The position numbers and the translations under genes were made by a program. The notes under the pieces were generated by a model. That model was not told the origin of the DNA. It saw only the letters and a list, made by a program, of their open reading frames with translations, and made no database searches. A stretch of 64,000 bases of DNA from contig NZ_CAIJDP010000089.1 of the NCBI RefSeq assembly GCF_903819435.1, forward strand, positions 186,001 through 250,000. Direction: 5' to 3'. Of the stretch, positions 26,428-35,687 are shown piece by piece (the stretch's first letter is position 1; each line of letters opens with the position of its first letter). The stretch is from Flavobacterium salmonis (GTDB taxonomy: Bacteria; Bacteroidota; Bacteroidia; Flavobacteriales; Flavobacteriaceae).

Positions 26428-27819
26428 ATGACGCCAAAACGACTGCTTTCTCTTGCTTTTATTTTGATTTTTATTGCTTGTAAAAATGATAATAAAGAAA
26501 ATAAGCCCGCTGTAGAATCTCAAAAAACAATTACAGATACGGTTACAACCGAGAGTACGAAAAACGATTCTTCAAAAGTTGTTATTTCAACCGAAAATTT
26601 AGAAGCAGACAAAAAACTACTGGCTGATTTTTATTTAAAAAATGATAAAAAACCACAATTCTTTACGATTAACAACACAAAAGACACAACAATTATCTGT
26701 GTTCAAAAAACTAAAATTACGATTCGTGCCAACAGTTTTATAATCTCAAATTCTAAAAATGCCGTTACGGGAAAAATCAAAATTTCGGTTAAAGAATATT
26801 ATAGTATTTCGGATATTTTACTAGGAAGACTTTCGACGGCCTCTAACGGAAAATTGCTAGAAACGGCTGGTATGCTGGAAATTAATGCTTTTTCTAACAA
26901 TGAAAAATGTGAGTTAAAATCTGGCAAAGCGATCGAAATTGGGTTTCCAAGAAAAAAAGAAAAAGAAGGCATGCAGCTTTTTTCTGGAAGCTGGAAAAAC
27001 AATCAGATTAATTGGGAAGTTGCTCAAAATTCAATTAATTTAAATCAGATTTATACCAAGGTTGACGAACCTCCTTTTTTTCCTGGCGGAATTAACAAAT
27101 TTTATAAGCTCTTGGGCAATTATATTAGACAGCCTGAAGAAAGCGTTTCTGGAAAGGTTTATACTTCATTTATCGTTGATAAAGAAGGAAATATAACCAA
27201 TGTAAAAATTACTAAAGGTCTTACAATAGATATTAATACTGCTGCTGTAGACGCATTTAAAAAAATTCCAAAATTTATTCCCGGCAAAGTAAATGGTATT
27301 CCTGTCAATACAACTTATCATTTGCCTATTACTTTTACAGGTGTAGATGAAGAAGATGTTCCATCACGAAAATTAACTTCTTTTACTAATGAGTTTAGAA
27401 CAACTAATTATACTGAAAAAACAATACTAGAAGAAAAAACATTGAAAATCGATTATTATTTGTTTAGCAGTGTTAAAATGGGAATGATCAATTGCGACCG
27501 ATTCTTAAATCTAAGCGAAAATTCAGCAACAAACTTTGCTATTAAATTTGATAACAATAGCGATACAACCGTTAGCATTGTCTTTCATGATATTAAATCA
27601 ATAATTACTAAGAACACAACAGATAATGTGGTTACTTTCAAAAACATTCCACTCGAAAAAAAAATTACCATAATTGCGATTAAATATTTTGACGGAAAAC
27701 CTTTTATTGCAACCAAAGAAACAACAACATCTTCGATGGGCGAAAAGAATCTTGCTTTTCAACAAATAAGTCTTCAAGTTATAAAGAGTGAAATAGAAAA
27801 ACTAAATAGTATTAATTAA
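26428..27819 (+). CDS. lipoprotein with TonB C-terminal-like domain
   Basis: A 463-residue protein with a lipoprotein signal (lipobox IFIACKND, cysteine near residue 18). The segment at about residues 225-305 (GKVYTSFIVDKEGNITNVKI, then AAVDAFKKIPKFIPGKVNG) matches the TonB C-terminal energy-transducer fold. It is placed mid-protein and is not accompanied by an N-terminal membrane anchor or ExbB/ExbD genes, so it is probably not a working TonB. The flanking parts are unassigned. Its stop codon overlaps the next start. Confidence 0.7.
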   Translation: MTPKRLLSLAFILIFIACKNDNKENKPAVESQKTITDTVTTESTKNDSSKVVISTENLEADKKLLADFYLKNDKKPQFFTINNTKDTTIICVQKTKITIRANSFIISNSKNAVTGKIKISVKEYYSISDILLGRLSTASNGKLLETAGMLEINAFSNNEKCELKSGKAIEIGFPRKKEKEGMQLFSGSWKNNQINWEVAQNSINLNQIYTKVDEPPFFPGGINKFYKLLGNYIRQPEESVSGKVYTSFIVDKEGNITNVKITKGLTIDINTAAVDAFKKIPKFIPGKVNGIPVNTTYHLPITFTGVDEEDVPSRKLTSFTNEFRTTNYTEKTILEEKTLKIDYYLFSSVKMGMINCDRFLNLSENSATNFAIKFDNNSDTTVSIVFHDIKSIITKNTTDNVVTFKNIPLEKKITIIAIKYFDGKPFIATKETTTSSMGEKNLAFQQISLQVIKSEIEKLNSIN

Positions 27820-28410
27820 TGATGAAAAGTGTTTTTAACTATTTTGCCGTTTTATTTTCGATTTGTTGTTTTTCGCAAACCAATGAAAATATCCCAACTA
27901 ATAAAGAAATTGTTCATTTTCTGGAAAACTTAGAGGTTCCTGGAAAAGAAATCAAAAAAATTGATCGTAAAATTATTTTATGGACCGATTATGATATTTA
28001 TGGAGAACAGAATTTTGCAGTAGAAATAGGTTCATTTATAAGCGGGATTTTAAGATATAAAGCGCTTCGAAATTACTTTAAATCTGAAGATTTAAAGTTT
28101 ATTGAAAAACAATATTTAAACCAAAAAGATTCGGTCTGGCAGAAAAACGATTTTAAAAAATTCAACATAACAGATTCGGCGGAACAAAAGAAAATCGTCG
28201 AACACAGTAAAAAAGGCAAAAAAAATGGGATCAAACTATTCGTATTCTTTTTCGATGCCGCTTTTTTCACTTGACAAAAAATATACTCTTGTTACACAGC
28301 AGTTTTTCTGTGGTTTAATGTGTTCAGATCAATGCATTTACGTTTACGAACGCGACAGTCAATCAAATAATTGGAAAGCAATTTTTAGCTGGAATTGCTG
28401 GGCTACGTAG
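27819..28410 (+). pseudogene. secreted protein gene with a frameshift in a poly-A run
   Basis: The first frame (27819-28274, 151 residues) begins with a signal peptide (MMKSVFNYFAVLFSICCFSQ). After an A8 tract at 28218-28225 it turns into a low-complexity run of F before stopping. A second frame (28225-28410) continues with a plausible domain (SFSMPLFSLDKKYTLVTQ, CIYVYER) and its own stop. If the A8 were A7, the frames would join into a protein of about 196 residues. Either a real mutation or an assembly indel. The family is not recognised. It is translationally coupled (ATGA-type junction) to the TonB-like lipoprotein. Confidence 0.7.
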
Positions 28411-28443
28411 GGTAATAAATTTCAATATTAAATAAAAAATTCC

Positions 28444-28475
28444 AAATTCCAACTTAGAAATCGAGTTGGAATTTT
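28444..28475. terminator. probable bidirectional terminator
   Basis: AAATTCCAACT and AGTTGGAATTT can form a stem between the stop at 28410 and the convergent stop at 28499. The T-runs are short. Confidence 0.5.
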
Positions 28476-28498
28476 AAATACTTGGATTTCCAACAACT

Positions 28499-29104
28499 TT
28501 ATTGATACTTCACTTTTTCCTCTTCAAACAACAATTTGATGTTTTCGTAGGAGTTGGCAAGTGCTTCTTTGATTTGCTCTGGATTTAGCCAGGCTACTTT
28601 TTCGATACCTTCTTCAAGCTGTCCTTGTGGAGTCCCCTCAAAATCAGTGTGCATTTCGAACCAATGCGTTATTTTTAGTTTGTATTTTCCGTTACGTTTA
28701 AAGACATGATAAGTTTTTTGGAGTTTATTTGTAATTCTGAGTTTACCAACACCTGTCTCTTCTTCAACTTCGCGCATGGCAGTATCTTCAATTTCCTCTC
28801 CTTTTTCAGTTCCGCCCTTTGGCAAATCCCATTTCCCGTTTCTAAAAATAAATAAAACTTCTCCTTTTTTATTATAGACTAATCCACCACCAGCTTTATT
28901 AACCGGTATTTTAGCTTTCAAAGTTTTCATTATTTCCTTTTCATCAGGATGATACAAATAAGCTTTCTGAATTTTATTTTGAAATATTTTCACAATAAGC
29001 TGCTCGATATCAATACTTTCTAACAAGAATAATTGAAAATTAGTCTCTCTTGAGATTTCATTTGTCAAAAAAAGTGGTTTGTCGTTCACAAAAACTTTAT
29101 ACAT
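28499..29104 (-). CDS. NUDIX hydrolase domain protein
   Basis: A 201-residue protein. Its Nudix box spans about residues 97-119 (GGTEKGEEIEDTAMREVEEE, then TGVG), with all the metal-binding glutamates. An N-terminal domain of about 75 residues has no obvious motif. Members hydrolyse nucleoside diphosphates linked to other moieties; the substrate is unknown. It diverges from pyrE so closely that the pyrE promoter lies within its first codons. Confidence 0.87.
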   Translation of the reverse strand: MYKVFVNDKPLFLTNEISRETNFQLFLLESIDIEQLIVKIFQNKIQKAYLYHPDEKEIMKTLKAKIPVNKAGGGLVYNKKGEVLFIFRNGKWDLPKGGTEKGEEIEDTAMREVEEETGVGKLRITNKLQKTYHVFKRNGKYKLKITHWFEMHTDFEGTPQGQLEEGIEKVAWLNPEQIKEALANSYENIKLLFEEEKVKYQ

Positions 29105-29107
29105 TTG
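29079..29107 (+). promoter_or_regulatory. pyrE promoter (TTG-N18-TACATTTG)
   Basis: TTG at 29079-29081 and TACATTTG at 29100-29107 are spaced by 18 bp, a good Bacteroidetes promoter match. The -7 box ends 4 bp before the pyrE ATG, so the transcript would be nearly leaderless. The promoter overlaps the start of the divergent NUDIX gene. Confidence 0.6.
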
Positions 29108-29111
29108 TACT

Positions 29112-29756
29112 ATGATTTTTAATAAAGATACCGCCGAAAAAACAGCAGAATTGCTTTTGCAAATAAATGCAATTAAATTGAATCCAGAAAATCCTTTTAC
29201 ATGGGCTTCAGGATGGAAATCACCTATTTATTGCGATAATAGGTTAATTCTTTCATTTCCTATCATCCGAAATTATGTTCGCGATGAATTTGCAAAGAAT
29301 ATAGAGAAACAATTTGGTAAGCCAGATGTTATTGCCGGAGTTGCAACCGGAGCTATTGGAATTGGAATTCTTGTTGCCGAAAGCCTTGGATTACCGTTTG
29401 TATATGTACGCCCGGAACCCAAAAAACACGGAAGACAAAATCAGGTTGAAGGATTTTTACAAAAAGGTCAGAATGTTGTTGTTGTTGAAGATTTAATCAG
29501 CACAGGAAACAGCAGTCTTATGGCTGTAGAGGCTTTACGCAATGAAGGTGCTAATATTAAAGGCATGGCAGCAATTTTTACCTACGGCTTTGGTGTTGCC
29601 CAGGAAAACTTCAAGAATGCAAACATTGACTTATATACGCTAAGTAATTATGAAAATTTATTAAACTTAGCCGTAGAAAAACAATATATTACCGAAGACC
29701 AACAATCTGCTTTGCTGGAGTGGAATGAAATTCCGTCAACCTGGGGGCAACAATAA
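29112..29756 (+). CDS. pyrE: orotate phosphoribosyltransferase
   Basis: A 214-residue enzyme of de novo pyrimidine synthesis (orotate + PRPP to OMP). Seen are GVATGAIGIG, the lysine-containing loop RPEPKKHGRQNQVEG, and the PRPP-binding motif VVVVEDLISTGNSS near residue 126. The start at 29112 (MIFNKDTAEK) is preferred over an upstream in-frame codon at 29079, which would fall within the promoter. The next gene (SRPBCC) follows 53 bp later. Confidence 0.95.
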   Translation: MIFNKDTAEKTAELLLQINAIKLNPENPFTWASGWKSPIYCDNRLILSFPIIRNYVRDEFAKNIEKQFGKPDVIAGVATGAIGIGILVAESLGLPFVYVRPEPKKHGRQNQVEGFLQKGQNVVVVEDLISTGNSSLMAVEALRNEGANIKGMAAIFTYGFGVAQENFKNANIDLYTLSNYENLLNLAVEKQYITEDQQSALLEWNEIPSTWGQQ

Positions 29757-29809
29757 ATTTAGATTATTGATTTAGATTTATAATTAGAATTTTATTTAAA
29801 TAAAAATAT

Positions 29810-30202
29810 ATGAACTTAGAAAGTCCAAAAGTTAATGTACAGAAATCAGCTCAGGAATTATTTGATTTGCTGTCTGATGTAAAGAATTTTGAAAAATTAA
29901 TGCCGGATAATATTGCTAAATTTGAAGTAATTGGCGAAGACGCTTTTATTTTTGGACTAAAAGGAATGCCGGAGATAAAACTTAAAATGAAAGAAAAAGT
30001 GGCACCAAACAAAATTGTTTTAGGGGCTGCAAGCGATAAACTTCCTTTTACTTTAGTTTCAAATATTGATAGTATTTCTGATTCAGAAAGTGCTGTTCAG
30101 TTATTTTTTGAAGGAGAATTTAATGCTATGATGGCAATGATGATTAAAGGACCTATAAGTAAGTTTATTGAAACTTTAGCAAATAATATGACTAAATTAT
30201 GA
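29810..30202 (+). CDS. SRPBCC-fold small protein
   Basis: A 130-residue protein with the start-domain pattern of the SRPBCC/polyketide-cyclase superfamily: VNVQKSAQELFDLLSDVKNF near residue 8, a central beta region, and a long C-terminal helix (MIKGPISKFIETLANNM). Ligand and function are unknown. It is probably co-transcribed with pyrE, as in other flavobacteria, and ends at a terminator. Confidence 0.8.
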   Translation: MNLESPKVNVQKSAQELFDLLSDVKNFEKLMPDNIAKFEVIGEDAFIFGLKGMPEIKLKMKEKVAPNKIVLGAASDKLPFTLVSNIDSISDSESAVQLFFEGEFNAMMAMMIKGPISKFIETLANNMTKL

Positions 30203-30233
30203 ATTATTAGGCTATTCTGTAATATTATAAAAT

Positions 30234-30263
30234 TAAAAAGCCTGATTGTAAATCAGGCTTTTG
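30234..30263. terminator. Rho-independent terminator
   Basis: AAAAGCCTGATT and AATCAGGCTTTT form a stem between the convergent ends of the SRPBCC gene (30202) and birA (30313). Confidence 0.85.
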
Positions 30264-30312
30264 CTATAAAAAAACTACCTAAAAAAGGGTATGCTTTATA
30301 TGATTACTTTCT

Positions 30313-31041
30313 CTAATAAAGCATCTGTATTTCCTTAATATCAAATTCTGAAACCGAATCATCTTCAAGTAAAACCTGTAACTTACCAACAGATGAAACT
30401 CCCTGAATAATTCCCATGAAGTTTTGATTTTGAAGGTTTTTAAAAGGCATCGGAACACCTTTTCTGAATAACGTATTGTAATATTTTTTCCAAAAATCAG
30501 TGGATTTTGTTTGCCAGGATTCTATCTTTTGCTGGATTTTTTCAACAATTAGTTCCGGCAAAACATCTTTATCGTATGATTTTCCAGAAATAACTGCCAT
30601 GGATGAAGCGTTTGGTAAAAATTCAAAATTTACCTGATTAACATTTAAACCTAATCCAACTACTGACACGATTCTGCCATCACTTTTGATTGTATTTTCG
30701 ATAAGTATGCCACCTATTTTCTTGTTGTATGACATAATGTCGTTAGGCCATTTTATACTTAAATCAGGAATATCAAGTTCTTTTAACGTTTTAATTACAG
30801 CTAATGAAACTATAATACTTATATTAAAAACCTGTTCGTTGTCATACAAAAAATCCTTTACCAAAACACTCATAATTAAGTTTTTACCTGATTCCGACTC
30901 CCATTTAGAGCCCATCTGCCCCTTTCCTTTTGTCTGATTTTCAGCTGTTACCACTGTAAAATTATCCAGTTCGTCGTGGCTTGATAATGCCTTAAGAAAG
31001 TCATTCGTAGAATCTATGGCATCGAGTTTGATTAGTTTCAT
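30313..31041 (-). CDS. birA: biotin--[acetyl-CoA-carboxylase] ligase
   Basis: A 242-residue biotin protein ligase. Seen are DSTNDFL near residue 10, the adenylate-forming loop ENQTKGKGQMGSKWESESGK (the GRGRxGR-type loop in a KGKGQMG variant), and SIKWPNDIMSYNKKIGGILIE with the catalytic lysine region. There is no N-terminal HTH, so it acts as ligase only and not as a repressor. It diverges from rsfS. Confidence 0.92.
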   Translation of the reverse strand: MKLIKLDAIDSTNDFLKALSSHDELDNFTVVTAENQTKGKGQMGSKWESESGKNLIMSVLVKDFLYDNEQVFNISIIVSLAVIKTLKELDIPDLSIKWPNDIMSYNKKIGGILIENTIKSDGRIVSVVGLGLNVNQVNFEFLPNASSMAVISGKSYDKDVLPELIVEKIQQKIESWQTKSTDFWKKYYNTLFRKGVPMPFKNLQNQNFMGIIQGVSSVGKLQVLLEDDSVSEFDIKEIQMLY

Positions 31042-31132
31042 CTAAATAATTTAATAACTTAATTTAATATTTTGTTAAGGTTCAAAAATAATCACAAATT
31101 TTGGTAACTTTACAAATTCATATAAATAATTC

Positions 31133-31504
31133 ATGGCGAAAAAGACTATTAATAATGATGTTCTGTTGGCGAACATAATCAAAGGGATTGAAGAAGTAAA
31201 AGGAAATGATATCGATATTCTTGACTTAAGGGAAATAGATACGGCAGTTTGTGACTATTTTGTAATTTGCAACGGAAGTTCAAACACTCAGGTTAATGCC
31301 ATAGTAAACTCAATACAAAAAACAGTATCTAAAGATTTAAAAGATAAACCCTGGCATGTAGAAGGAACCGATAATGCCGAATGGGTTCTTATGGATTATG
31401 TACATATCGTAGTACATGTTTTCCAGAAGCATATTCGCGAATATTACAACATCGAAAGCCTTTGGGGTGACGCCAAAATAACTACAATCGAAAATAAATA
31501 CTAA
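31133..31504 (+). CDS. rsfS: ribosomal silencing factor RsfS
   Basis: A 123-residue protein of the RsfS/Iojap family (CDYFVICNGSSNTQVNAI, then KPWHVEGTDNAEWVLMDY). It binds ribosomal protein uL14 and blocks subunit joining under starvation. It lies 15 bp before ftsH and is likely co-transcribed with it. A TAACTTTA sequence at 31105-31112 may be its -7 element, with the final G missing. Confidence 0.94.
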   Translation: MAKKTINNDVLLANIIKGIEEVKGNDIDILDLREIDTAVCDYFVICNGSSNTQVNAIVNSIQKTVSKDLKDKPWHVEGTDNAEWVLMDYVHIVVHVFQKHIREYYNIESLWGDAKITTIENKY

Positions 31505-31519
31505 AAGAAACTTTCTCTA

Positions 31520-33445
31520 ATGGCTAAAGATAATAATCCAAATCCGAGTAAATTTAAAATAAGTCCCTGGTTAATATACACCGCAATACTTCTGGTTTTT
31601 TTATTTATAAGTTTTGCAACAGGAGGTTCTAATATAAGCGAACCAGCTCAATTAAAATCGTCTGATATTGATAATATGCTGTCTAAAGGGCAAATTAAAA
31701 ATGTTATCATTTTCAATAATAAAGATGCTGAAATTTATCTTTCTGATGCGGCATTAAAAGATCCTGCAAATAAAAAAGTAGCCAAAGATATGTTTAACAG
31801 ACCTAATAAAGGTCCTCACTACACTACGAAATTTGGTGATCTGAAATCTTTTCAGGAGAAACTTGATAAAGCTAAATCAGAAAAAAAATTAGTTGACTAT
31901 GATTTTAAAGAGGCAAGCAACTGGAGTGACATCTTAGTTAGCTTACTTCCTATCATTATCATCATTGGTGTTTGGATTTTTATTATGCGTAAAATGTCAG
32001 GCGGAGCTAGTGGTGGTGGTGGACAAATTTTCAACATAGGAAAATCGAAAGCTAAACTGTTTGACGAAAAAACAGACATCAAAACAACATTTAAAGATGT
32101 TGCCGGTTTAGAAGGGGCAAAAGAAGAAATTCAGGAAATTGTAGAATTTCTTAAAAACCCTGAAAAATACACTAATCTTGGAGGCAAGATTCCAAAAGGA
32201 GCTTTACTTGTAGGACCTCCGGGAACTGGTAAAACATTGCTTGCAAAAGCTGTTGCTGGTGAAGCTCAGGTACCATTTTTCTCATTATCAGGTTCTGATT
32301 TTGTGGAAATGTTCGTTGGAGTTGGTGCTTCACGTGTTCGTGACTTATTCAAACAAGCAAAGGAAAAATCTCCTGCTATCATTTTTATTGACGAAATTGA
32401 TGCTGTTGGTAGAGCAAGAGGAAAAAGTAATATGTCTGGAGGAAATGACGAAAGAGAAAATACATTGAACCAATTACTAACAGAAATGGATGGTTTTGGA
32501 ACAAACTCTAACGTAATCGTTTTGGCAGCAACCAATAGAGCAGACGTATTAGACAAAGCATTAATGCGTGCAGGTCGCTTTGACAGACAAATTTTTGTTG
32601 ACTTACCAGACATCCGCGAAAGAGCTGAAATTTTTCAGGTACACTTAAAACCTATAAAAAAAGTTGAAGGTCTTGATCTAGATTTCTTAGCCAAACAAAC
32701 TCCAGGATTCTCAGGTGCTGACATTGCAAATGTTTGTAACGAAGCAGCCTTAATTGCTGCCCGTAATAACAAAGCAGCAGTAGACAGACAAGATTTCTTA
32801 GATGCTGTCGACAGAATCATAGGCGGTCTTGAAAAGAAAAATAAAATTATTACTCCTGAAGAAAAAAGAGCAATTGCAATTCATGAAGCAGGTCACGCTA
32901 CTGTTAGCTGGATGTTAGAACACGCTGCTCCATTAATCAAAGTAACTATCGTTCCTCGTGGACAAAGTTTAGGAGCTGCATGGTACTTACCTGAAGAAAG
33001 ACAAATCGTTAGAACTGACCAAATGTTAGACGAAATGTGTGCTACCATGGGAGGAAGAGCGGCTGAAAAAGTAACTTTTGACAGAATTTCTACCGGAGCA
33101 TTAAGCGATTTAGAAAAAGTTACACGTCAGGCGCGTGCTATGGTAACAATTTATGGTTTGAATGACAAAATTGGTAACGTTACTTATTACGATTCAACCG
33201 GACAGAGTGAATACAACTTCTCTAAACCATATTCTGATGAAACTGCAAAAATTATTGATGCTGAAATTTCAGAATTAATTGAAGGGCAATACCAAAGAGC
33301 TATTCAAATTTTAGAGGATAACAAAGATAAGCTAAACCAACTTGCAGATATATTGATTGAAAAAGAAGTGATTTTTAAGGATGACTTAGAAACTATTTTT
33401 GGAAAACGTACTTTTGATAAAAATTTAGGCGAAGTAGTTTCATAA
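31520..33445 (+). CDS. ftsH: ATP-dependent zinc metalloprotease FtsH
   Basis: A 641-residue membrane protease. Two membrane helices lie near residues 14-32 and 143-162, flanking a periplasmic domain. The AAA+ module has Walker A GPPGTGKT near residue 233 and IIFIDEIDAVG. The M41 protease domain has zinc motif HEAGH near residue 455. It degrades unassembled membrane proteins and regulators such as LpxC in other bacteria. Both glycine-rich linker and C-terminal helix are present. A terminator follows. Confidence 0.97.
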   Translation: MAKDNNPNPSKFKISPWLIYTAILLVFLFISFATGGSNISEPAQLKSSDIDNMLSKGQIKNVIIFNNKDAEIYLSDAALKDPANKKVAKDMFNRPNKGPHYTTKFGDLKSFQEKLDKAKSEKKLVDYDFKEASNWSDILVSLLPIIIIIGVWIFIMRKMSGGASGGGGQIFNIGKSKAKLFDEKTDIKTTFKDVAGLEGAKEEIQEIVEFLKNPEKYTNLGGKIPKGALLVGPPGTGKTLLAKAVAGEAQVPFFSLSGSDFVEMFVGVGASRVRDLFKQAKEKSPAIIFIDEIDAVGRARGKSNMSGGNDERENTLNQLLTEMDGFGTNSNVIVLAATNRADVLDKALMRAGRFDRQIFVDLPDIRERAEIFQVHLKPIKKVEGLDLDFLAKQTPGFSGADIANVCNEAALIAARNNKAAVDRQDFLDAVDRIIGGLEKKNKIITPEEKRAIAIHEAGHATVSWMLEHAAPLIKVTIVPRGQSLGAAWYLPEERQIVRTDQMLDEMCATMGGRAAEKVTFDRISTGALSDLEKVTRQARAMVTIYGLNDKIGNVTYYDSTGQSEYNFSKPYSDETAKIIDAEISELIEGQYQRAIQILEDNKDKLNQLADILIEKEVIFKDDLETIFGKRTFDKNLGEVVS

Positions 33446-33474
33446 ATTTCAACGAAATATTTAATATTTTTCAA

Positions 33475-33515
33475 AATCTTAATTCAAAAACCTCTTTTGA
33501 ATTAAGATTTTTTTA
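33475..33515 (+). terminator. ftsH terminator overlapping the next promoter
   Basis: AATCTTAATTCAAAA and TTTTGAATTAAGATT form a 15-bp stem followed by T-runs. The promoter-like TATCTTTG of the next unit begins at 33514, directly in the T-tail. Confidence 0.88.
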
Positions 33516-33521
33516 TCTTTG
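33514..33521 (+). promoter_or_regulatory. -7 element TATCTTTG
   Basis: Matches TAnnTTTG and lies 37 bp before the ATG at 33559, immediately after the ftsH terminator. It probably drives the LUD-cdsA-psd-ACBP operon. Confidence 0.45.
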
Positions 33522-33558
33522 AACGTTTTCAATTAACATGTAAAGTATTTCATATAAA

Positions 33559-34164
33559 ATGAGTTTTTTCAAAAAAATATTTGGCTCTTCCAATGCTGCA
33601 TCTGATGAAGAAAATGAGAGTGAGTATGGAAACAACCCAACTCCAAACAGTCATTTATCAATAGATGAACAATTCATTTTTAATTTTAAAAAAAATGGCG
33701 GGAAATTTTTATATTGTGAAAACAAACAAGAAATTGAAGAGCAACTTGAAAATATATTAGAAGAAAATGACTGGTTTGAAAGTGAAGCTTTATGTTATGA
33801 ACCAAGTCTCTTTCATTTGTTGGAAGAAAATAAACTACTTTATATTTCACCTAAAAATCCAAAATTCTTACTGGCTTCCTGTGAAAACCTTATTGCTGAT
33901 GAAGGCTCAATTTTATTTTCATCAAAACAAATTAGACAAAACAAACCAAATGAGCTTCCGGCAAATATTGTTATTATAGCAACTACCAGCCAAATCCTGC
34001 CCGTGAAAAGCGATGGCTTAAGTGCTATTAAAAGAAAATACGAAAGAGATTATCCTACTAATATTACCACAATAAAATATTTCGAAAAAGCAAAAGAGGA
34101 AGATTTTACACAATACGGGAGTGTTGCCAAAAATTTATACTTATTGCTCTTAGAAGATCTTTAA
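33559..34164 (+). CDS. LUD-domain (LutC-like) protein
   Basis: A 201-residue protein with the LUD fold signature (CENLIADEGSILFSSKQI, then NIVIIATTSQILPVKSDGLS), as in LutC/YkgG proteins that take part in lactate oxidation. There are no LutA or LutB genes nearby. Instead it heads a phospholipid operon, with cdsA starting 1 bp after its stop. The role is unclear; the context suggests something other than lactate use. Confidence 0.78.
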   Translation: MSFFKKIFGSSNAASDEENESEYGNNPTPNSHLSIDEQFIFNFKKNGGKFLYCENKQEIEEQLENILEENDWFESEALCYEPSLFHLLEENKLLYISPKNPKFLLASCENLIADEGSILFSSKQIRQNKPNELPANIVIIATTSQILPVKSDGLSAIKRKYERDYPTNITTIKYFEKAKEEDFTQYGSVAKNLYLLLLEDL

Positions 34165-34165
34165 G

Positions 34166-35044
34166 ATGAATGAAACACTCAAGAGAACCATTTCTGGTGC
34201 TGTTTATATCGCTTTATTACTAACTTCTATTCTGTTTTCTACCGAAAGCTTTATTATTCTTTTTGGCATTTTTTTAATTATTGCTATTTACGAATTTTGC
34301 AATTTAGTTAACCTTGGTAAAGTGTTTTCAATTATTTTTGGAATTTTATTATACACAGTTATTATATTGGTTAGTCATTATAACAAAGAGACTACTGCAT
34401 TTTTTAATGACACATTAAATTTAAATACCAATATTCAGCAATTAGATTTAATACTTCTTGCTGTAACTATTGTTATATCAATTAAATGCATTTTATTTTT
34501 ATTTTATGATAGTGTACAAAAAATAAGTATTTCTTCAAAATATTTATACTTGTTGGGATATATTACGCTTCCTTTTGTATTCATCGTTAAAATTTCTTTT
34601 GGTGCTAATGATTATAACCCCAAAATTATTATAGGTTTATTTATTCTAATCTGGACCAATGATACATTTGCCTATTTAGTTGGAAAATCTATTGGGAAAC
34701 ACAAACTTTTTGAACGTATTTCTCCTAAAAAGACCATAGAAGGATTTCTTGGAGGAACTCTTTTTGCATCTTTTGCAGGTTTTTTAATTTCAAAATTTTA
34801 TATTCAGCCCAATCCAGAATTCAGTAATAAATCTATTTTAATCTGGATGATTATTGCCTTAATTGTGAGTATCTTTGGTACAACAGGAGATTTGATTGAA
34901 TCAAAATTTAAAAGAATTGCAGGCGTAAAAGACAGTGGAGCAATAATGCCTGGTCATGGAGGTGTTTTAGATCGATTAGATAGTGTTATATTTGTAGCAC
35001 CAGTTATATTTTTATTTTATCAAATTTTATATTATGTTTCATAA
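34166..35044 (+). CDS. cdsA: phosphatidate cytidylyltransferase
   Basis: A 292-residue inner membrane enzyme that makes CDP-diacylglycerol from phosphatidate and CTP. About eight membrane helices are predicted. The family signature is in the C-terminal part (GDLIESKFKRIAGVKDSG, then MPGHGGVLDRLDS). It overlaps psd by 11 bp, so CDP-DAG synthesis and phosphatidylethanolamine formation are co-expressed. Confidence 0.95.
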   Translation: MNETLKRTISGAVYIALLLTSILFSTESFIILFGIFLIIAIYEFCNLVNLGKVFSIIFGILLYTVIILVSHYNKETTAFFNDTLNLNTNIQQLDLILLAVTIVISIKCILFLFYDSVQKISISSKYLYLLGYITLPFVFIVKISFGANDYNPKIIIGLFILIWTNDTFAYLVGKSIGKHKLFERISPKKTIEGFLGGTLFASFAGFLISKFYIQPNPEFSNKSILIWMIIALIVSIFGTTGDLIESKFKRIAGVKDSGAIMPGHGGVLDRLDSVIFVAPVIFLFYQILYYVS

Positions 35045-35687
35045 AGAAGGAGGCCCATCCATTTTATTAGGTACTGTTTTCGCAGTTGCCGTACTTTTAA
35101 TTGCTGACAAATTCATTGATATTACATGGCTAAGAATGCTTGTACAAATTGCTGGTGTGATAGTTTTGATTATTATCTTACAATTTTTTAGAAACCCAAA
35201 AAGAATTGCAATCAAAAACAGCAATCACATTCTTGCTCCTGTAGATGGAAAAGTTGTGGTTATTGAAGAAGTTTATGAAGGTGAGTTTTTTAAAGATAAG
35301 CGTTTACAGGTTTCTATATTTATGTCTCCTATAAATGTGCATGTAACACGTTATGCAATGGACGGTATCATAAAATTCAGTAAGTATCATCCTGGAAAGT
35401 TTTTAGTTGCCTGGCATCCAAAAGCAAGCGAAGAGAACGAAAGAACCACTGTTGTAATTGAAAACGACACATTTGGACAAATACTTTACCGACAAATTGC
35501 CGGTGCATTGGCACGCAGAATTGTAAATTATGCTAAGGAAGGAACTCAGGTTATACAGGGAACTGATGCAGGCTTTATTAAATTTGGTTCAAGAGTAGAT
35601 TTATTTTTACCTTTAGGCACACCAATTAACGTAGTATTGAACCAGAAAGCTATTGGAGGTAAAACTATTATAGCTACAAAAGCTTAA
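35034..35687 (+). CDS. psd: phosphatidylserine decarboxylase proenzyme
   Basis: A 217-residue short-type Psd with two N-terminal hydrophobic segments, the core motif ILAPVDGKVVVIEEV, SPINVHVTRY, and the self-cleavage site KFGSRVD near residue 183, where the serine becomes the pyruvoyl cofactor. It converts phosphatidylserine to phosphatidylethanolamine. The gene is followed immediately by the ACBP gene. No pssA was seen in the window. Confidence 0.94.
   Translation: MFHKEGGPSILLGTVFAVAVLLIADKFIDITWLRMLVQIAGVIVLIIILQFFRNPKRIAIKNSNHILAPVDGKVVVIEEVYEGEFFKDKRLQVSIFMSPINVHVTRYAMDGIIKFSKYHPGKFLVAWHPKASEENERTTVVIENDTFGQILYRQIAGALARRIVNYAKEGTQVIQGTDAGFIKFGSRVDLFLPLGTPINVVLNQKAIGGKTIIATKA

Noticed and set aside
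26428..27819. TonB energy transducer
   Set aside because: The TonB-C-like segment is mid-protein in a lipoprotein without a membrane anchor or ExbB/ExbD genes.
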